Source: Sparassis latifolia (Eukaryota; Basidiomycota; Agaricomycetes; Polyporales; Sparassidaceae). Taken from it: a stretch of 64,000 nucleotides of DNA. Positions 23,970-35,094 of the stretch are shown here, piece by piece. Numbering within the stretch: position 1 is the first letter of the stretch; the number at the start of each line of letters is the position of its first letter. Where the stretch lies: contig CM031556.1 of NCBI GenBank assembly GCA_018466975.1, forward strand, positions 2,604,001 to 2,668,000, in the 5' to 3' direction. Both the position numbers and the translations under genes were made by a program. The notes below the pieces were generated by a model that was not told the DNA's origin, did no database searches, and was given only the letters and a program-made list of their open reading frames with translations.

Positions 23970-26900
23970 ATGTCTACAGTGAAAGTTCCAGCTGGACTGG
24001 GTCTTGATTTTACACAGTCATCAGAAGAGTCCAAGAAATCTGCGTCCACAATATCCCAGGCACGTCTTACAACGTCCAGCTCGTGGCAGACCGATGCAGC
24101 GAACGTATCCCGGTTCTCCTCTCTGTCTCGAGCCTCACCGCAGGTTCCACGATTTGACACCGCAAGTTTACGCTCCATTAGAGGAATGCAAGGCCTGCTC
24201 ATGGCCGAAATCGGTGAAGCTATGGTCGAGCTCGACCCTTCCGGGCATGGCTCTGTATTCAAGGAGGGACAGCGCATCGCCTATGCATCTGCCTCTCCAG
24301 GTACAACGTCGATCAACATGCATCCACGTTCTTCTATGATTCCCGCAGCGGGCGTTCTCGTTCGGAGCGAAACCTACCTCAACTTCGGCGCATCCCCAAC
24401 TAGAAGCTCGGCAGAACTTGAGTCTCTGCTTGGCAATTCCAATTCTCGCTTGAAGCCCGGTGCGACGATGCTTCCTTCGAGCAAGCACTCGCACCTCGGA
24501 AAGACGGTTAAGAAGGCTAAGCGCGATCTCGTTTCGCTTGAGCAGGCCAAACCACGCGCTCGCGTCGAGGTTGACATCGTACTAGAGAACGATGCCTATG
24601 TTCAAGGAAGCTATCTGCGAGGTCACATCAAGCTCCGCGTCCGCAAGAGGTCGAAGAAGGAGGCGCCGATGCTGCTCGCTGGGGCGAAAGTCCGAGTAAT
24701 CGGTTTCGAGTGTCTATCAAGCGCCAAAGAACGTCATACGTTCTACCAGTGCGCTGCTCCACTTTCGGACATTACGGGAAGCTCCTCAAGTTTGTACGAG
24801 GCAGAGCCAGACGTCGAGGGATTTGCGCAGGCAAGGGAAGGCGTGCACACCATCTCGTTCACCATGCAATTACCTGTGCAAGGCCCCTACGGAGTCGCGA
24901 AGGGAGTTCCGAGCCTCCAGTCAGGAGTAGCGGTCCAGTACATCGCTATGGTGTGCGTAAAATCTTAAAAGGCTGTCCTAACCCTTCTCACCGTTCATTA
25001 TGGACAGTTCCGTCAAGGTCAAGGACTCGAGCAGCGGGAAGCGCTCTATCGCCCACTTCTACCGCAATTGTGAGATCTGGCCGCGAATTGACCCCACCGT
25101 TGCTTTAGCGCCCGCTACGCGCCCGTTGCAAGCGACTACCTCCAAGAGCATCGCGATGCTCAGCAACAGCAAAGTGAAACTCACGGCGCTCCTACACCGC
25201 TTGACCTTCATAGCGGGCCAACGATGTTATGTCAGAGTAGCCGTTCTTAATGAGACGAAGAAGACGGTCAAAAGCCTTACTTTGACGCTCGTTCGGACAA
25301 CCACTATATTCAAGCCGAAGCCTGCCCTTGACGCCGGTCGCACACTTTCTGTAGACCCAGACGCTTGCGAGACGTCAACCGCACACAAGGTCGTAGTGGA
25401 GACTGTTCTGGAAATGGGCCATCGAGCTGCGAAGGGACACGCCAGCGCGAAGGGCTGGTGGACAGGCGTCGGCCCTGGCGAAGAACTCGAATTTTCGCAT
25501 TTTATCCTCCTCCCGGTACGTGGTCTTCAGAACTGCATTGTCTCTGCTCTACTGATCGCCGCGACCAATTTCAGCCCGACGCATTATCCGTAATTCGGGG
25601 ACGGCTACTGGAAGTCGAATACTCCATCCGCGTCAGCCTCAGCGCCGGGTCGTTAACTTCCGACGTATTCGTAACGCTCCCGATACGTATCATCAACTTC
25701 ATGTCGATTGATCCTACTCCCAACAACCCAGGTGTAGCATCTTACACGCGGACGGTCCAGCGCCGGCGCTCTATTGACGGGGAGTTGGGCTCGGACGCTC
25801 CATCTATGAATCCCTCGTCGATAACCGTGCGGGAAGAGACGGAAATAATGCACGGAGGCCATTCAATGGTTCCGAACCACCAGCGCTTGCCGTGCGACGT
25901 CGAGCCGCTCGCTCACCCTTCGCCCGCTGCGCACGCAGGATACGAAGGGGTCCCACCTGACACCCCGGTCTGCGCATCGCCAACCCGGACCGGTGGAGCG
26001 CGGAAATTCCGCCAATCCCTGCTCGGGCCGCAGAGGATAGCAGTGCGTACTCTTCTGACGCCCGCTCGGACTTCGTCAGTAGCGCGTCTAGCGTGGACGT
26101 TTCTACGACGGAATCCGAGTCCGAGTCCAGCCGCTCAATCCGGCTGGGGAATATGGACCTGGACGATCCCGACTCAGACGAGGAGGTCGACTTCGTCGTC
26201 GAGAGGGCACTGGTGGATGACAAGAGCGCAAGCACGTCGCGTTTCTCCGAGGACGACGTGCCGTCTAGTCCGTGCGCGTTCCGTTCCCTCGGGCGGCGAC
26301 CCTCTGGGCCCCGAGCGAGGGAGCGCCACGTCGAGCGGGGCAGAAAGGGCTACCCAGGTGCGAGGGCGGCCGTTCACCCGCCGCTTCCGCAGGATGGCAT
26401 CTCGTCCTTCGCAATGCGCGTGCAGGAGAAGCTCGCGTCCCTTGCCGCTGCAGTGATTCAGCCCGAGTATTCTGCAGAGGATGAAGTCACTCCGCGTCTT
26501 GGCCACGGCGATGTGGATTACGAAGGCACGCGTGCCCCCGTGTCCTCACCTCGCCTGCCCTCGTTGGAAGGCATGCGGGGGTCGCGCCAGCTGCCGCGTC
26601 CGCCTCCGATGGACTCGAGCACCAGCGCGTCCAGCATCAGCACGTCGACCTCTCACTGCGACGAGATGCCAGAGTCCGGCATGTCTAATGCATCCCTCAC
26701 AGACGCCGTGCTGGACGGGTGTGCTTTGCCCAGCCGCACGACCTCTACCTCGTCGGTCCCCTCCGTTTATTCCTCCGCCTCGCGGCCGAGCCTCTCTCGC
26801 GGGCCGTCAGACTGGCCGCTGTCGTCGTCCGTTCCGCCCTCGCCCAGAGCTCACGCGGAGCGGCCGACGGAGGGTCTGCGGGCCACGGGCACGTCCTCGA

Positions 26901-26977
26901 ACTCAGTGAAGGGTCGCATCGCGGAGCTCGAGGAGCGGGTGCGGTATGCGCACGATACGGGGTCTGCGTATGTCTGA
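23970..26977 (+). CDS. Arrestin-like (alpha-arrestin) protein with long disordered tail
   Basis: Probable trafficking adaptor. It starts MSTVKVPAGLGLDFTQSSEE and begins with a Ser-rich N-terminus. The arrestin N domain is seen at about 24560-24955 (VEVDIVLENDAYVQGSYLRGHIKLRVRKR, AKVRVIGFEC, GVHTISFTMQLPVQGPYGVAKG, GVAVQYIAM). The C domain follows an intron at about 24951-25011 (VKVKDSSSGKRSIAHFYRNCEIWP, RCYVRVAVLNETKKTVKSLTLTL, EEL-rich strand, RLLEVEYSIRVSLSAG). A Ser, Arg and Pro-rich tail ends LEERVRYAHDTGSAYV. The tail changes frame near 25960. Adding one base to the C4 run 25963-25966 gives DTPGLRIANPDRWSAEIPPIPARAAEDSS and a continuous frame. No PPxY motif was noticed, so a link to Rsp5-type ligases is not shown. 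Confidence 0.75.
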
Positions 26978-27238
26978 GCGGGTTGATTCGTTTCACTGGG
27001 ACTGCCCCTTCCTGATGATACCTGTCCGTTTTCCCTTACGCTCTCACTGTTCATTCCATATTCGTACCGTGATGCAACATGGTATGCGTGTTCTCCTCAA
27101 CTGCGAGTGCGATCCCGGCACATTGCCGAATATGATATTGGGGAAGTCAAAACGAAGTGTCTCATGGATCCGGCAGCCCGAGATCATGATGCTTGCGGTT
27201 ACGCGTGATGACAATGGGTATACAGATGCTTCTTTCCC

Positions 27239-28381
27239 TTAGTCGGTAACCACCCCCCCCCCGTTGATGTGTATGACCTGCCTGCTCAGAACGATGGAGT
27301 GAGCACACGGTGTACGTGTCAAAATCGCAACAGTCATCCCACCTGATGTAGCTGGAGTCGGGAAGGCCAGGAACACAAAGGCAGTTGCGATCTGGCCGGA
27401 GCGACCCATAGGGACGCTGGTGCCAAACTTTTCAAATAGACTCCTTGGACATCGTCGCTGGGCTGCAATGAACCGCGTCAGTTTCCCTGTTCAGCGAGAA
27501 CCCCAGCCTCATCAGCAGATTCACGTACATGAGCGGCATTCAGATCGGGCCGGACGCAACGGCGTTGCAGCGGACGCCATGGTCGCCGAGGATCTGTTTG
27601 CTGAGAGCGCGCGCATAAAGCCGATCGTGGCGCCCTTGGTCGCGGTGTACTCGATGAGCTCGGGGTGGCCCAACGACATGTTTATGTTATTGAGGCGATG
27701 AAGTTGATGCTGCCACCCGGTGGGAGGTGCGGGATTGCGGCCTTGCAGATGTAGAAGGTGTGGATATTGGTGTCGAACACCTCGCGCCAATGTTCCGTGG
27801 GGAGACGTTCGCGCTTTGGGTTCCGTGGTTCAGGACGCTGTGTGGAGTCAGGTAAGTATAACCGGTGAGAAGGATACAGTGAGAAGATGGACGGACAGGC
27901 AGTCGAGCTCTCCATGGAAGTCGAAGTGCTCCTTGACGAGCTCTCGGCACAGTTCCTCCTTACGGAGTAGTACCGTCAAGCAGAAGCACCTTGCATTTAC
28001 CATTTGTCTTCTCGGAGATCTCCTGCTGGACGCGCTTGGTGTCCTCTCTCTCTTCTGGGCATATGTCATGAATCAGCGTGAGGTGGGCACCCTCAAGCGC
28101 TTCGCCCTTCATCAGCGGCGTTGAGATAATGACCCGGACGCAATTGATACTCACCGAACAAGATGGCGGTAGAGCGGCGCCCTATGCCACTGTCTGACCC
28201 AGCTGCAGTGATGATAACAGATACACTGCTCAGTTTTTCTGCGGCCTTGTATGAGTTACCGTGGGCGGTAATGTCGTCGAGAGGCTGTGGGTTGAGCTTG
28301 CACTGGAGGCCTCAGGCCCGGCGTGTTCCTGCTGTTGGAAGGGGGCTTGTAGCCTTTCTGGAACTCCTCGACAAACTTCAT
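27239..28381 (-). pseudogene. Short-chain dehydrogenase/reductase, multiply frameshifted
   Basis: NAD(P)-dependent SDR of the bacterial YhdF/YghA-like group, apparently broken. From the ATG at 28381 one reads MKFVEEFQKGYKPPSNSRNTPGL, then in another frame LNPQPLDDITAHGNSYKAAEKL and a cofactor loop SDSGIGRRSTAILF. Here the usual TGGDSGIG has become TAAGSDSGIG. Later pieces are RKEELCRELVKEHFDFHGELDCL, VLNHGTQSANVS, EHWREVFDTNIHTFYICKAAIPHLP, the active-site Tyr/Lys in YTATKGA, FGTSVPMGRSGQIATAFVFLA, and the end QVIHINGGGVVTD across a run of ten G. At least five frame changes are needed, only one of them (27799-27802) at a simple C4 run. A pseudogene is the best reading. Confidence 0.7.
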
Positions 28382-28600
28382 GATGAATGGGGCAAGATAA
28401 TGTTGCTGGAGAGGGCAAGGGGACGCTATTATTAATATAACGAGTCGAGGAATAACACTGAGCTGGGGATGACGTCAGGTGTTAGAGATCGATGACCCAA
28501 AGGGGCAGGTCGCCTTCCTCTTCGAGCAACGCCCTGTGACATCAGAGGAGGGTTAGGGTTTATCTGCTTGAGCAGCGACCGTCGAGTTCTCGTCCCCGCG

Positions 28601-30157
28601 ATGCCCGTTCTCCAACTCCCGCCCGTCCCAGCGGAGCTCAAGTCCATCTCTCCCTTTCTCCAGCGCTCAGATGAGCTCGCTGCCAAAGATCCGGTCATGG
28701 CTTACTGGTGTACGCCTCTCCGCTCCATCTTTTCCCGGATCCCCTCTCATTCCCTCTTCCCCAGGCGCGTACCATGCTGCACAGCTCGGCATTGCGCTCA
28801 AACCAAAGGAACACCCATCCCGGGACTTCCTCTTTGCTCTCCTAGGCGTCCTCGAGCAGACGAAGAAGGACGCCGGCCCCAACGACGCCATCGACGACGA
28901 GTCTGCGAGCAGTGCCTACATCGAGAACTTTGCCCTCAAGGTCTTCGCAATGGCCGATAACGAGGATCGCAAAGGGAATGCTACCCGGTGCGCACACCAC
29001 GCCATTTATGCCACCTCCATCCTACGCTCGCACTCACCCGTTCCGCAGCGGCACAGCCAAAAAGTTCCTCGCCGCTGCCAACTTCCTCGAGCTCCTCAGC
29101 ATATTTGACAAGGACAAGGCAGAGTCCGCAGAGTCCTCCAACGATGAGAAGATCCGGTACGCAAAGTGGAAGGCTGCTGAGATCGCCAAGGCCTTCCGCG
29201 AAGGCCGCAAGCCCACCCCAGGTCCTGCGGGTTCTGGTCAGCCCGAGACGGACGTTACTCCGGAGCTGCCATCTTCTGTTTCCGAGTCGACACCCCCGCC
29301 GCCTGCTATCACACGCGCGGCTGCTCCCCCACCACACATCTCAGACTTGCCCTCTCCGCAGCAGGATGGGTTCTTCCCGCAGGCGCCCCTGCTCGGTAAT
29401 ATCACTCAGTTGTCGCAACTCACATCCCATGGAAGTGCGGAGTCACCGAGCCCAGGAGGATGGAGCACGGTCGCAACACCAGGGACGCCCGGTCGTTTCT
29501 TAGGCACCGACGGAGGTGCAAGGAGAGCACATGTGAGCGAGGAGCTAGAGGGACGCCCAGACGCGGAGGACCTGATAGAAGGTGCGTCACCATCGAATTC
29601 AACGCCTATCTTCGTTGGTCCCGGCCAGGACGACGCCGTGTCGAAGCAGGTACGCTTCTCGCGGTCCCTCAGCGCAGAAGCACCGTCCCCGCGTGTGAAC
29701 GGGGAGCAAGACCCGTTTGCTGCGTGCGCGGCCGCGTCCAGCGTGCCCCCACAGTCGCCATATGCACCTCACCTCGGCCCTTCTGCCCCGCCAGATTCAG
29801 GGTTCCCATCAACGTCTATCCCCAGAGCCAGGCGCCCCGCCGCTCGACCCATTTCCGGCGGGTTTCATTCCTTCGCCCCCCGTCTCTCCCCCTCGCACAT
29901 ACGAGTCGTTACCTCCTCCAGTTATCTACAGCTACCCGCCGCCTCAGATCTCGCAGCATATGCCGGTGTCACCCCCGGTGCAGTACGCCCTTCCACCAGA
30001 GGCCGCCATGGTTGCAGCCCCGCCGGTGGAGCTCAACCCCGTGCTGATTGGGCGCGCGCAGAAGCACTGCAAGTTCGCGATCTCGGCGTTGGATTATGAG
30101 GATGTGGAGCAGGCGAAGAAGGAGTTGAGGGAGGCATTGAGAATGTTGGGCGGGTAG
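28601..30157 (+). CDS. VTA1: VTA1/LIP5-like ESCRT-III / Vps4 cofactor
   Basis: Activates the Vps4 ATPase that recycles ESCRT-III during multivesicular body sorting. The start MPVLQLPPVPAELKSISPFLQRSDEL leads into the tandem MIT-like domain (DPVMAYWC, intron, AYHAAQLGIALK, DFLFALLGVLEQTKKD, AYIENFALKVFAMADNEDR, intron, TAKKFLAAANFLELLSIF, KWKAAEIAKAFREGRKPTPG). A long Pro/Ser-rich linker follows. The C-terminal Vps4-binding VSL domain is clear: RAQKHCKFAISALDYEDVEQ then AKKELREALRMLGG. In the linker the frame shifts at the C4 run 29820-29823. Dropping one C gives STSIPEPGAPPLDPFPAGF. All conserved parts are present, so the gene is probably functional and the shift an error. Confidence 0.9.
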
Positions 30158-30468
30158 TGTGCTGGCTCTTCTTGGAATTGCTTGTAGAACTATTTTGTAA
30201 AATTTTCGTATCACCGTGTCTCAGACTCCCATAGGTGGACACGGTGTTACACGCGTCCGCCGCGACGCGTGCATCACGTGAGAACATATTGGGGGTGCTT
30301 AGTCAGCTTCTTTCGTTGGTCTACTCATCACCACATACATTCACCGAGCTTGCCAGAGTCTCCGTTGTAGTGGAAACAATTTGTGACTCGATGCTTTGCG
30401 ACTTTGACGGCTAATCTTACATTTTTTCTGCTGTTCGGTGCTACGTCTGCGCAAGTTACTTTGGTATA
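30158..30468. promoter_or_regulatory. CAS1 upstream region; parent of a duplicated promoter scar
   Basis: The region lies between VTA1 and CAS1 in tandem orientation. It holds GC-rich palindromic motifs (ACGCGT twice near 30250-30268, CACGTG-like ATCACGTGAG near 30274). The segment 30318-30372 (CATCACCACATACATTCACC through GTTGTAGTGG) is repeated at 35108-35160, showing that this promoter was part of a duplicated unit. Confidence 0.5.
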
Positions 30469-33383
30469 ATGCCTCCGAAGCGGTTGTCATTCTCTCTGAA
30501 TCCTCAATGGCCTCATTACGTCTCGCTGACATCGCTCGCGCTGGCGCTCTTCCTGGGACTCGTCCGGTATCTGGTCATCGGTGCGCCTTCCGCTCACTTA
30601 GCCTACCAGACGTCGTGATGGACGGAGGATTGCAGACCGTCCCGATCCCCTGCACTGCGACGCGCTCTTGACACAGGGTCGCTGGCTCGACGACAAGTTC
30701 AGAAACTGGCAGCCCGATGGTGCGCACGTCTCATCCACAATATTCCTGGTTGTATGCCGTACGCTGACCGTCTCGCATGCCAGGCTGCATGATGCACGTC
30801 TATCAGTCCGCGGACGCCTCTGCGTGTATTGGCTCGCGCCGTGTCGTGTTCATCGGAGACTCCGTCACCCGCCAGCTCTTCTTCCAGATGGCGCGCGTCG
30901 TCGACCCGAGCCTTCCCACCGCCCCCGGATGACGAGCAGCGACATAGGAACCACACCCTGACGTCGCGCTCAGGCATTCAGCTGTCCTTCCTTTGGGATC
31001 CTTACCTCAACGCGTCAAGCACCCACAGCTACCTCTCCGCCCCCATGATAGCCAGCCCCAGCGCAGGTCCCCTCTCAGATCGTCCCGCCCTGCTCGTCCT
31101 CGGCTCTGGTCTCTGGTACCTGCGTTACCCCGACTCGGGCGGTCTCCCCGCATGGGAGTCCATGGTCGAGTCCACGCTCGCCGCGCTCTCGCGCGCGCGG
31201 ACGCTCCCCGCCGACAAGGTCGTCGTCCTGCCCATCGAGGACGTCGTCTCCGCGAAGCTCTCGCGCGAGCGCACCGCGTCGATGCACGCGTCCGACATCG
31301 ACGCGATGAACTCGGACCTGCATCACCGCATTCGCCCGCCCGCGCTGAGCGACCCGTTCCGCTTCTTCCCCGACCCCAAGGCGCCGTCCGCCGCGCCCCC
31401 GCCTGTCGCGCTCCCGCTCGTGTTTAACCACATGCTCGACCCCTCCCAGACCGAGGACGGCCTCCACTTCTCCGACGCCGTGGTGGCGATGCAGGCGAAT
31501 GTCCTGCTGAACCTGCGCTGCAACGATGTCTTGCCGAAGAAGTTCCCCATGGACAAGACGTGCTGCAGGAGGTATCCGTGGCCGTCCCCTTGCACTCCAT
31601 CGTACTCGCAGCAGCGGTCTTGTGGGGCCCAGTCTGTGTGATGCTGTCGCGTCGGCTAGGTTGGCCTCATCTAGTGCATATCTCTGAGTAAAATACTGAC
31701 GTGGAGCCAGGCCCGCGAACACCTGATCAGCCTTTGATTTCAGACCATGAGGTGCCTGCTGTGATCGTCAGTGTCGCAGCAGCTCTCATCTACTTGGCCG
31801 ATCGGACAGGCTTCTGGTTGAAGGAGCAGAAGCAATTCAGCCCGTGGACGTTCGCTTTTTTGTCCCTGCTCAATCTCGGTGTTGGATTGTTTACTACCAA
31901 GCGCGCGGAGCAGGACCTTGGCTTTTTGAACCGAGACCAGACGGATGAGTGGAAGGGGTGGATGCAGAGTGGGTCACCTTCGTTCTACCTCTTGTGCCCG
32001 ATTTACTACTAACCGCGGAATAGTTGTTATCCTCATATACCACTATTTGGGCGCATCGAAAATATCCGGGATATATAACACGATTCGTGTCCTTGTCGCT
32101 GCATATTTGTTCATGACGGGATACGGGCATACCTCATTTTACATCAAAAAGGCCGACTTTGGTTTCTCGCGTATTGCACAAGTAGGCAGTTTCATGTGTC
32201 AATCCTGGCAATGCATCTGAATATCCTGTTGCAGGTCATGGTTCGACTAAACTTGCTCCCCCTCCTGCTCGCTTATACCATGAATACCGACTACATCTCG
32301 TATTATTTTTCCCCGTTGGTGTCGCAATGGTTCCTCATCATCTACGTGACTATGGCAGTGGGCTCGCAATACAACGACCGCACAATATTCTTGGTCAGCA
32401 AATTCCTGGTTTCTATGGGGCTCGTTACGTGGTTCATGAGCGAACCGTCACTACTGGAGACTGCCTTCCAGTTCTTGGAAAGGGTCTGCGGCATCCACTG
32501 GTCTGCACGCGAGTGGGCGTTCCGGGTTAGCCTCGACCTCTGGATCGTTTACTTCGGGATGTTCACTGCGCTGGCGGTCATCAAGATTCGCGAGTACCGG
32601 CTGACCGACGACCCGCGATGGCCGCTTGTCATGAAGGGTTCCCTCGCGTTTTCCGTTGCTGCGATGCTATGGTTTTTCGCGTTCGAGCTGTCCCAGCCGG
32701 ACAAGTTTGCGTACAACTACTGGCACCCGTACATCTCCTTCCTCCCGATCGGCGCGTTCGTCGCACTGCGCAACGCGACGCCGATCCTGCGCTCGGCGAC
32801 CTCGCGCGCGTTCGCGTTCATCGGCAAGTGCTCGCTCGAGACGTACATCATCCAGTACCACTTCTGGCTCGCGGGGGACACGAAGGGCATCCTGATGGTG
32901 CTCCCCGGTGCGCGCTGGCGCGCGGTGAACGTGGTCATCACGACGACGATGTTCATCTACGTCTCGCACCGCGTCGCGCAGGCCACGGGCGAGATCACGA
33001 AGTGGATCTGCGGCACGACGAAGCCCCAGACGTTGCCCACGGTCGCAGACAACGCTGGTGCTGCGGGCAGCCGGCGGCATGCGGCGCCGACCCAGCCCGC
33101 TGAGGAGGAGGGCCAGGAGGTAATCTTCCTGGCGCCGCAGGATGGCGAGCCGCGGAAGGACGACGACGGGAACGTCCTCCCGTCGGAGCCTCACACGCCC
33201 AGTCACCAGGGGTCGCAGCGTCGGTGGGTGGACCGCCTCGCGGAGGGGACGCCTGCCCACCCCACGTCGCCGGGCTTCAGAGTGTGGTACGGCGAGACGG
33301 AGTGGAAGCCTGGCGTGAAGACGAAGATCGCGATTGGGATGGCGGTGATGTGGTTGCTGAATATGATGTGGCCGTACCGCTGA
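30469..33383 (+). CDS. CAS1: CAS1-type glycan O-acetyltransferase, multi-pass membrane protein
   Basis: Golgi-type membrane enzyme expected to O-acetylate surface polysaccharide, as Cryptococcus Cas1 does for capsule glucuronoxylomannan. It starts [20 protein letters not shown] with a first membrane helix. A lumenal SGNH/PC-esterase-like domain follows: [19 protein letters not shown] (Ser motif), [14 protein letters not shown] and [14 protein letters not shown] (Asp/His motif). About ten or more hydrophobic helices then lead through [14 protein letters not shown] and [21 protein letters not shown] to the end NMMWPYR. Six introns were placed. Two single-base frame breaks lie at C runs 30922-30926 (one C too many) and near 31586-31589 (one base short). 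The duplicated copy at 37030 is in frame at the second site, which supports an error in this copy. Confidence 0.9.
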
Positions 33384-34200
33384 GGATTGAACTCTTTCGG
33401 CACTCTGGATGGACCACCTAGTGGAACTCAGGCACTGTACTTATTCACGATACCCTCGCGGGCACGCATATATTGTAATTAATGCGGTAGATGACATCGT
33501 GTGGAATTTATACGCAGCAAACAAGAGAAGCACTCACGACAAAGACAATCATGCAAGAACCAAGCGCACCTATCGAATGCAGCGCAGTCAGCGATATCGT
33601 TCGGAACAGCTAGTAAAGGAATCATTTGGTTGAAGACATTAAGGAATTTTTATTCATCTAGGAGCGCTGGTAGAACACCGCTCTCTGATGGAACACAGAA
33701 TAATCATCTCAGACTTGATAGATGGACACTAACCTTCGGACGAAATGCGGTATGGCATAGCCACCGCCACAACGATGGGCCAAAACACTGAAGAGAACGC
33801 ATCAGCATATAGTACACACATAGCGTCAGAATTAGCATGGTAGATAGCATCAAGCATCGTTCTTGAGACGAAGTCAGGACTTGGCTCTAGAAATATTGTT
33901 CATCCCTCAAGAATGACGGGCTCGACTGGTATGACGGGTTCGACTGGACATAATGAAAATTCTCGGAAACGTGAAAGAGGAAAGCAGTTGTGTGACTCAG
34001 AAATGGGAAGGTGTGAAATGTTTACCAGGAAGGAGGGAACTCAAAAATGGAAAAGCAGAAAGTGAAAACAAAAAGCAGAATACCAAGAATCCGAACACAA
34101 TGTTTCTACGGTGGTTGCTGGGAAGTGAGGCCTTGAGGTACCGATGATAGGCCCCTTCTTGTCGGAGTAATATATTACTAGCGGCAGTGGCCTTCGCGTC
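33384..34200. repeat. CAS1 3' flank, copy A of a duplicated unit
   Basis: Directly after CAS1, about 33384-33910 is repeated nearly intact at 37612-38155, beginning with GGATTGAACTCTTTCGGCAC and reaching AAATATTGTTCATCCCTCAAGA. Divergence is low, with small insertions and deletions. The repeat carries no convincing open frame. The last 300 bp (33910-34200) lacks the repeat and shows GACTGG(T/A)-type short direct repeats near 33915-33945. I see no gene. Confidence 0.75.
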
Positions 34201-34314
34201 GACACTCACTCGACAAGCAATGTGTTGCCGAGAGTTGCGAAGCTCGGCCGGACAGTTGATGGTGGAACCCGACGCTTGTGGGGAACACGCGAAACTGGAT
34301 GCCTTCCCGTAGCC

Positions 34315-34479
34315 GTTTAGAAACGTTCTAAACTAAATTTCGTCTCTAAATCTGGCCGGCACGTCGGCAAATTGATCTCCGCATACCGTGAGAGCAAAGT
34401 GAGCTCTTTCTAAACCTTATATCTGGAAGGGGGGTCGACCCCCCCTTCCAGATTCTAAACGTCTCTCTAAACGATGATT
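34315..34479. repeat. Palindromic DNA with TCTAAA/TTTAGA motif cluster
   Basis: A 33-bp near-perfect palindrome, centred on GTCGAC, spans 34421-34453 (arms ATCTGGAAGG and CCTTCCAGAT around G6/C7). A second near-palindrome, GTTTAGAAACGTTCTAAAC, lies at 34315-34333. TCTAAA or TTTAGA occurs at least six times within 34316-34480. These features fit the end of a small non-coding mobile element or a replication or recombination hairpin. No coding sequence is present. Confidence 0.55.
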
Positions 34480-35094
34480 TCGATCTCCGCCCACTCGCAA
34501 TGCCCATCTTTGCCTATATTTGGTGCTGCATATTGCTTACATCATGCTGCCGCTCGTCCTCCGACCCTCTAGAACTTGGTTTGATCATCATCATGTTGCG
34601 ACGCTACGGTTTCACAAATCCTGCTGTTCCGACAAAGTGGGGTGTTTCGCAGTCCGCTTTGTGATTTAGAAGTGCTCCAAATCCTACGGGAAGGCATCCA
34701 CTGTCGGACGGTGACGGAACGGACACGCACGCGTACGCGTCAAGTCATGTGCGATAGCATGTGACCGTGAAGTGTCACTCGTAGGACCGCGACGCGTCGC
34801 GCTTCTCCTTCAGATTTTATTCGAGTCGAATAATTGTAGCTCTTCATACAATACCAATACACTCTATCAAGCTCAACAGGCCATTAGTACTGAAGGCAAT
34901 AGTCTAGGAGTTCCGCTTGTAGCACATGTCAAGTAGCATAATATTAATGGCTTCGGAATATCATACGGCCTTCTTCTGTTCTACAGCCTCCAGATACCGA
35001 CGCAGAATCTGAGAAATCTACAGCCTATACTGAGCCGGAATACGTCACATGATCACACGTTTTAAACGTTAAAAACACGGCGTTAAATAATACC
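34480..35094. other. Non-coding DNA inside the CAS1 duplication block
   Basis: I see no gene here. The segment around 34725-34800 is rich in ACGCGT and CGACGCGTCG motifs like those in the CAS1 promoter. Near 35058-35076, GTTTTAAACGTTAAAAAC is close to palindromic. Confidence 0.35.

Noticed and set aside
31075..31722. 215-codon minus frame inside CAS1
   Set aside because: It is a shadow produced by GC-rich third positions. The plus strand encodes the conserved CAS1 esterase-like domain.
32667..33260. 197-codon minus frame in the CAS1 3' part
   Set aside because: It lies opposite the conserved [21 protein letters not shown] region of CAS1, and its Arg-rich composition is typical of antisense GC-rich DNA.
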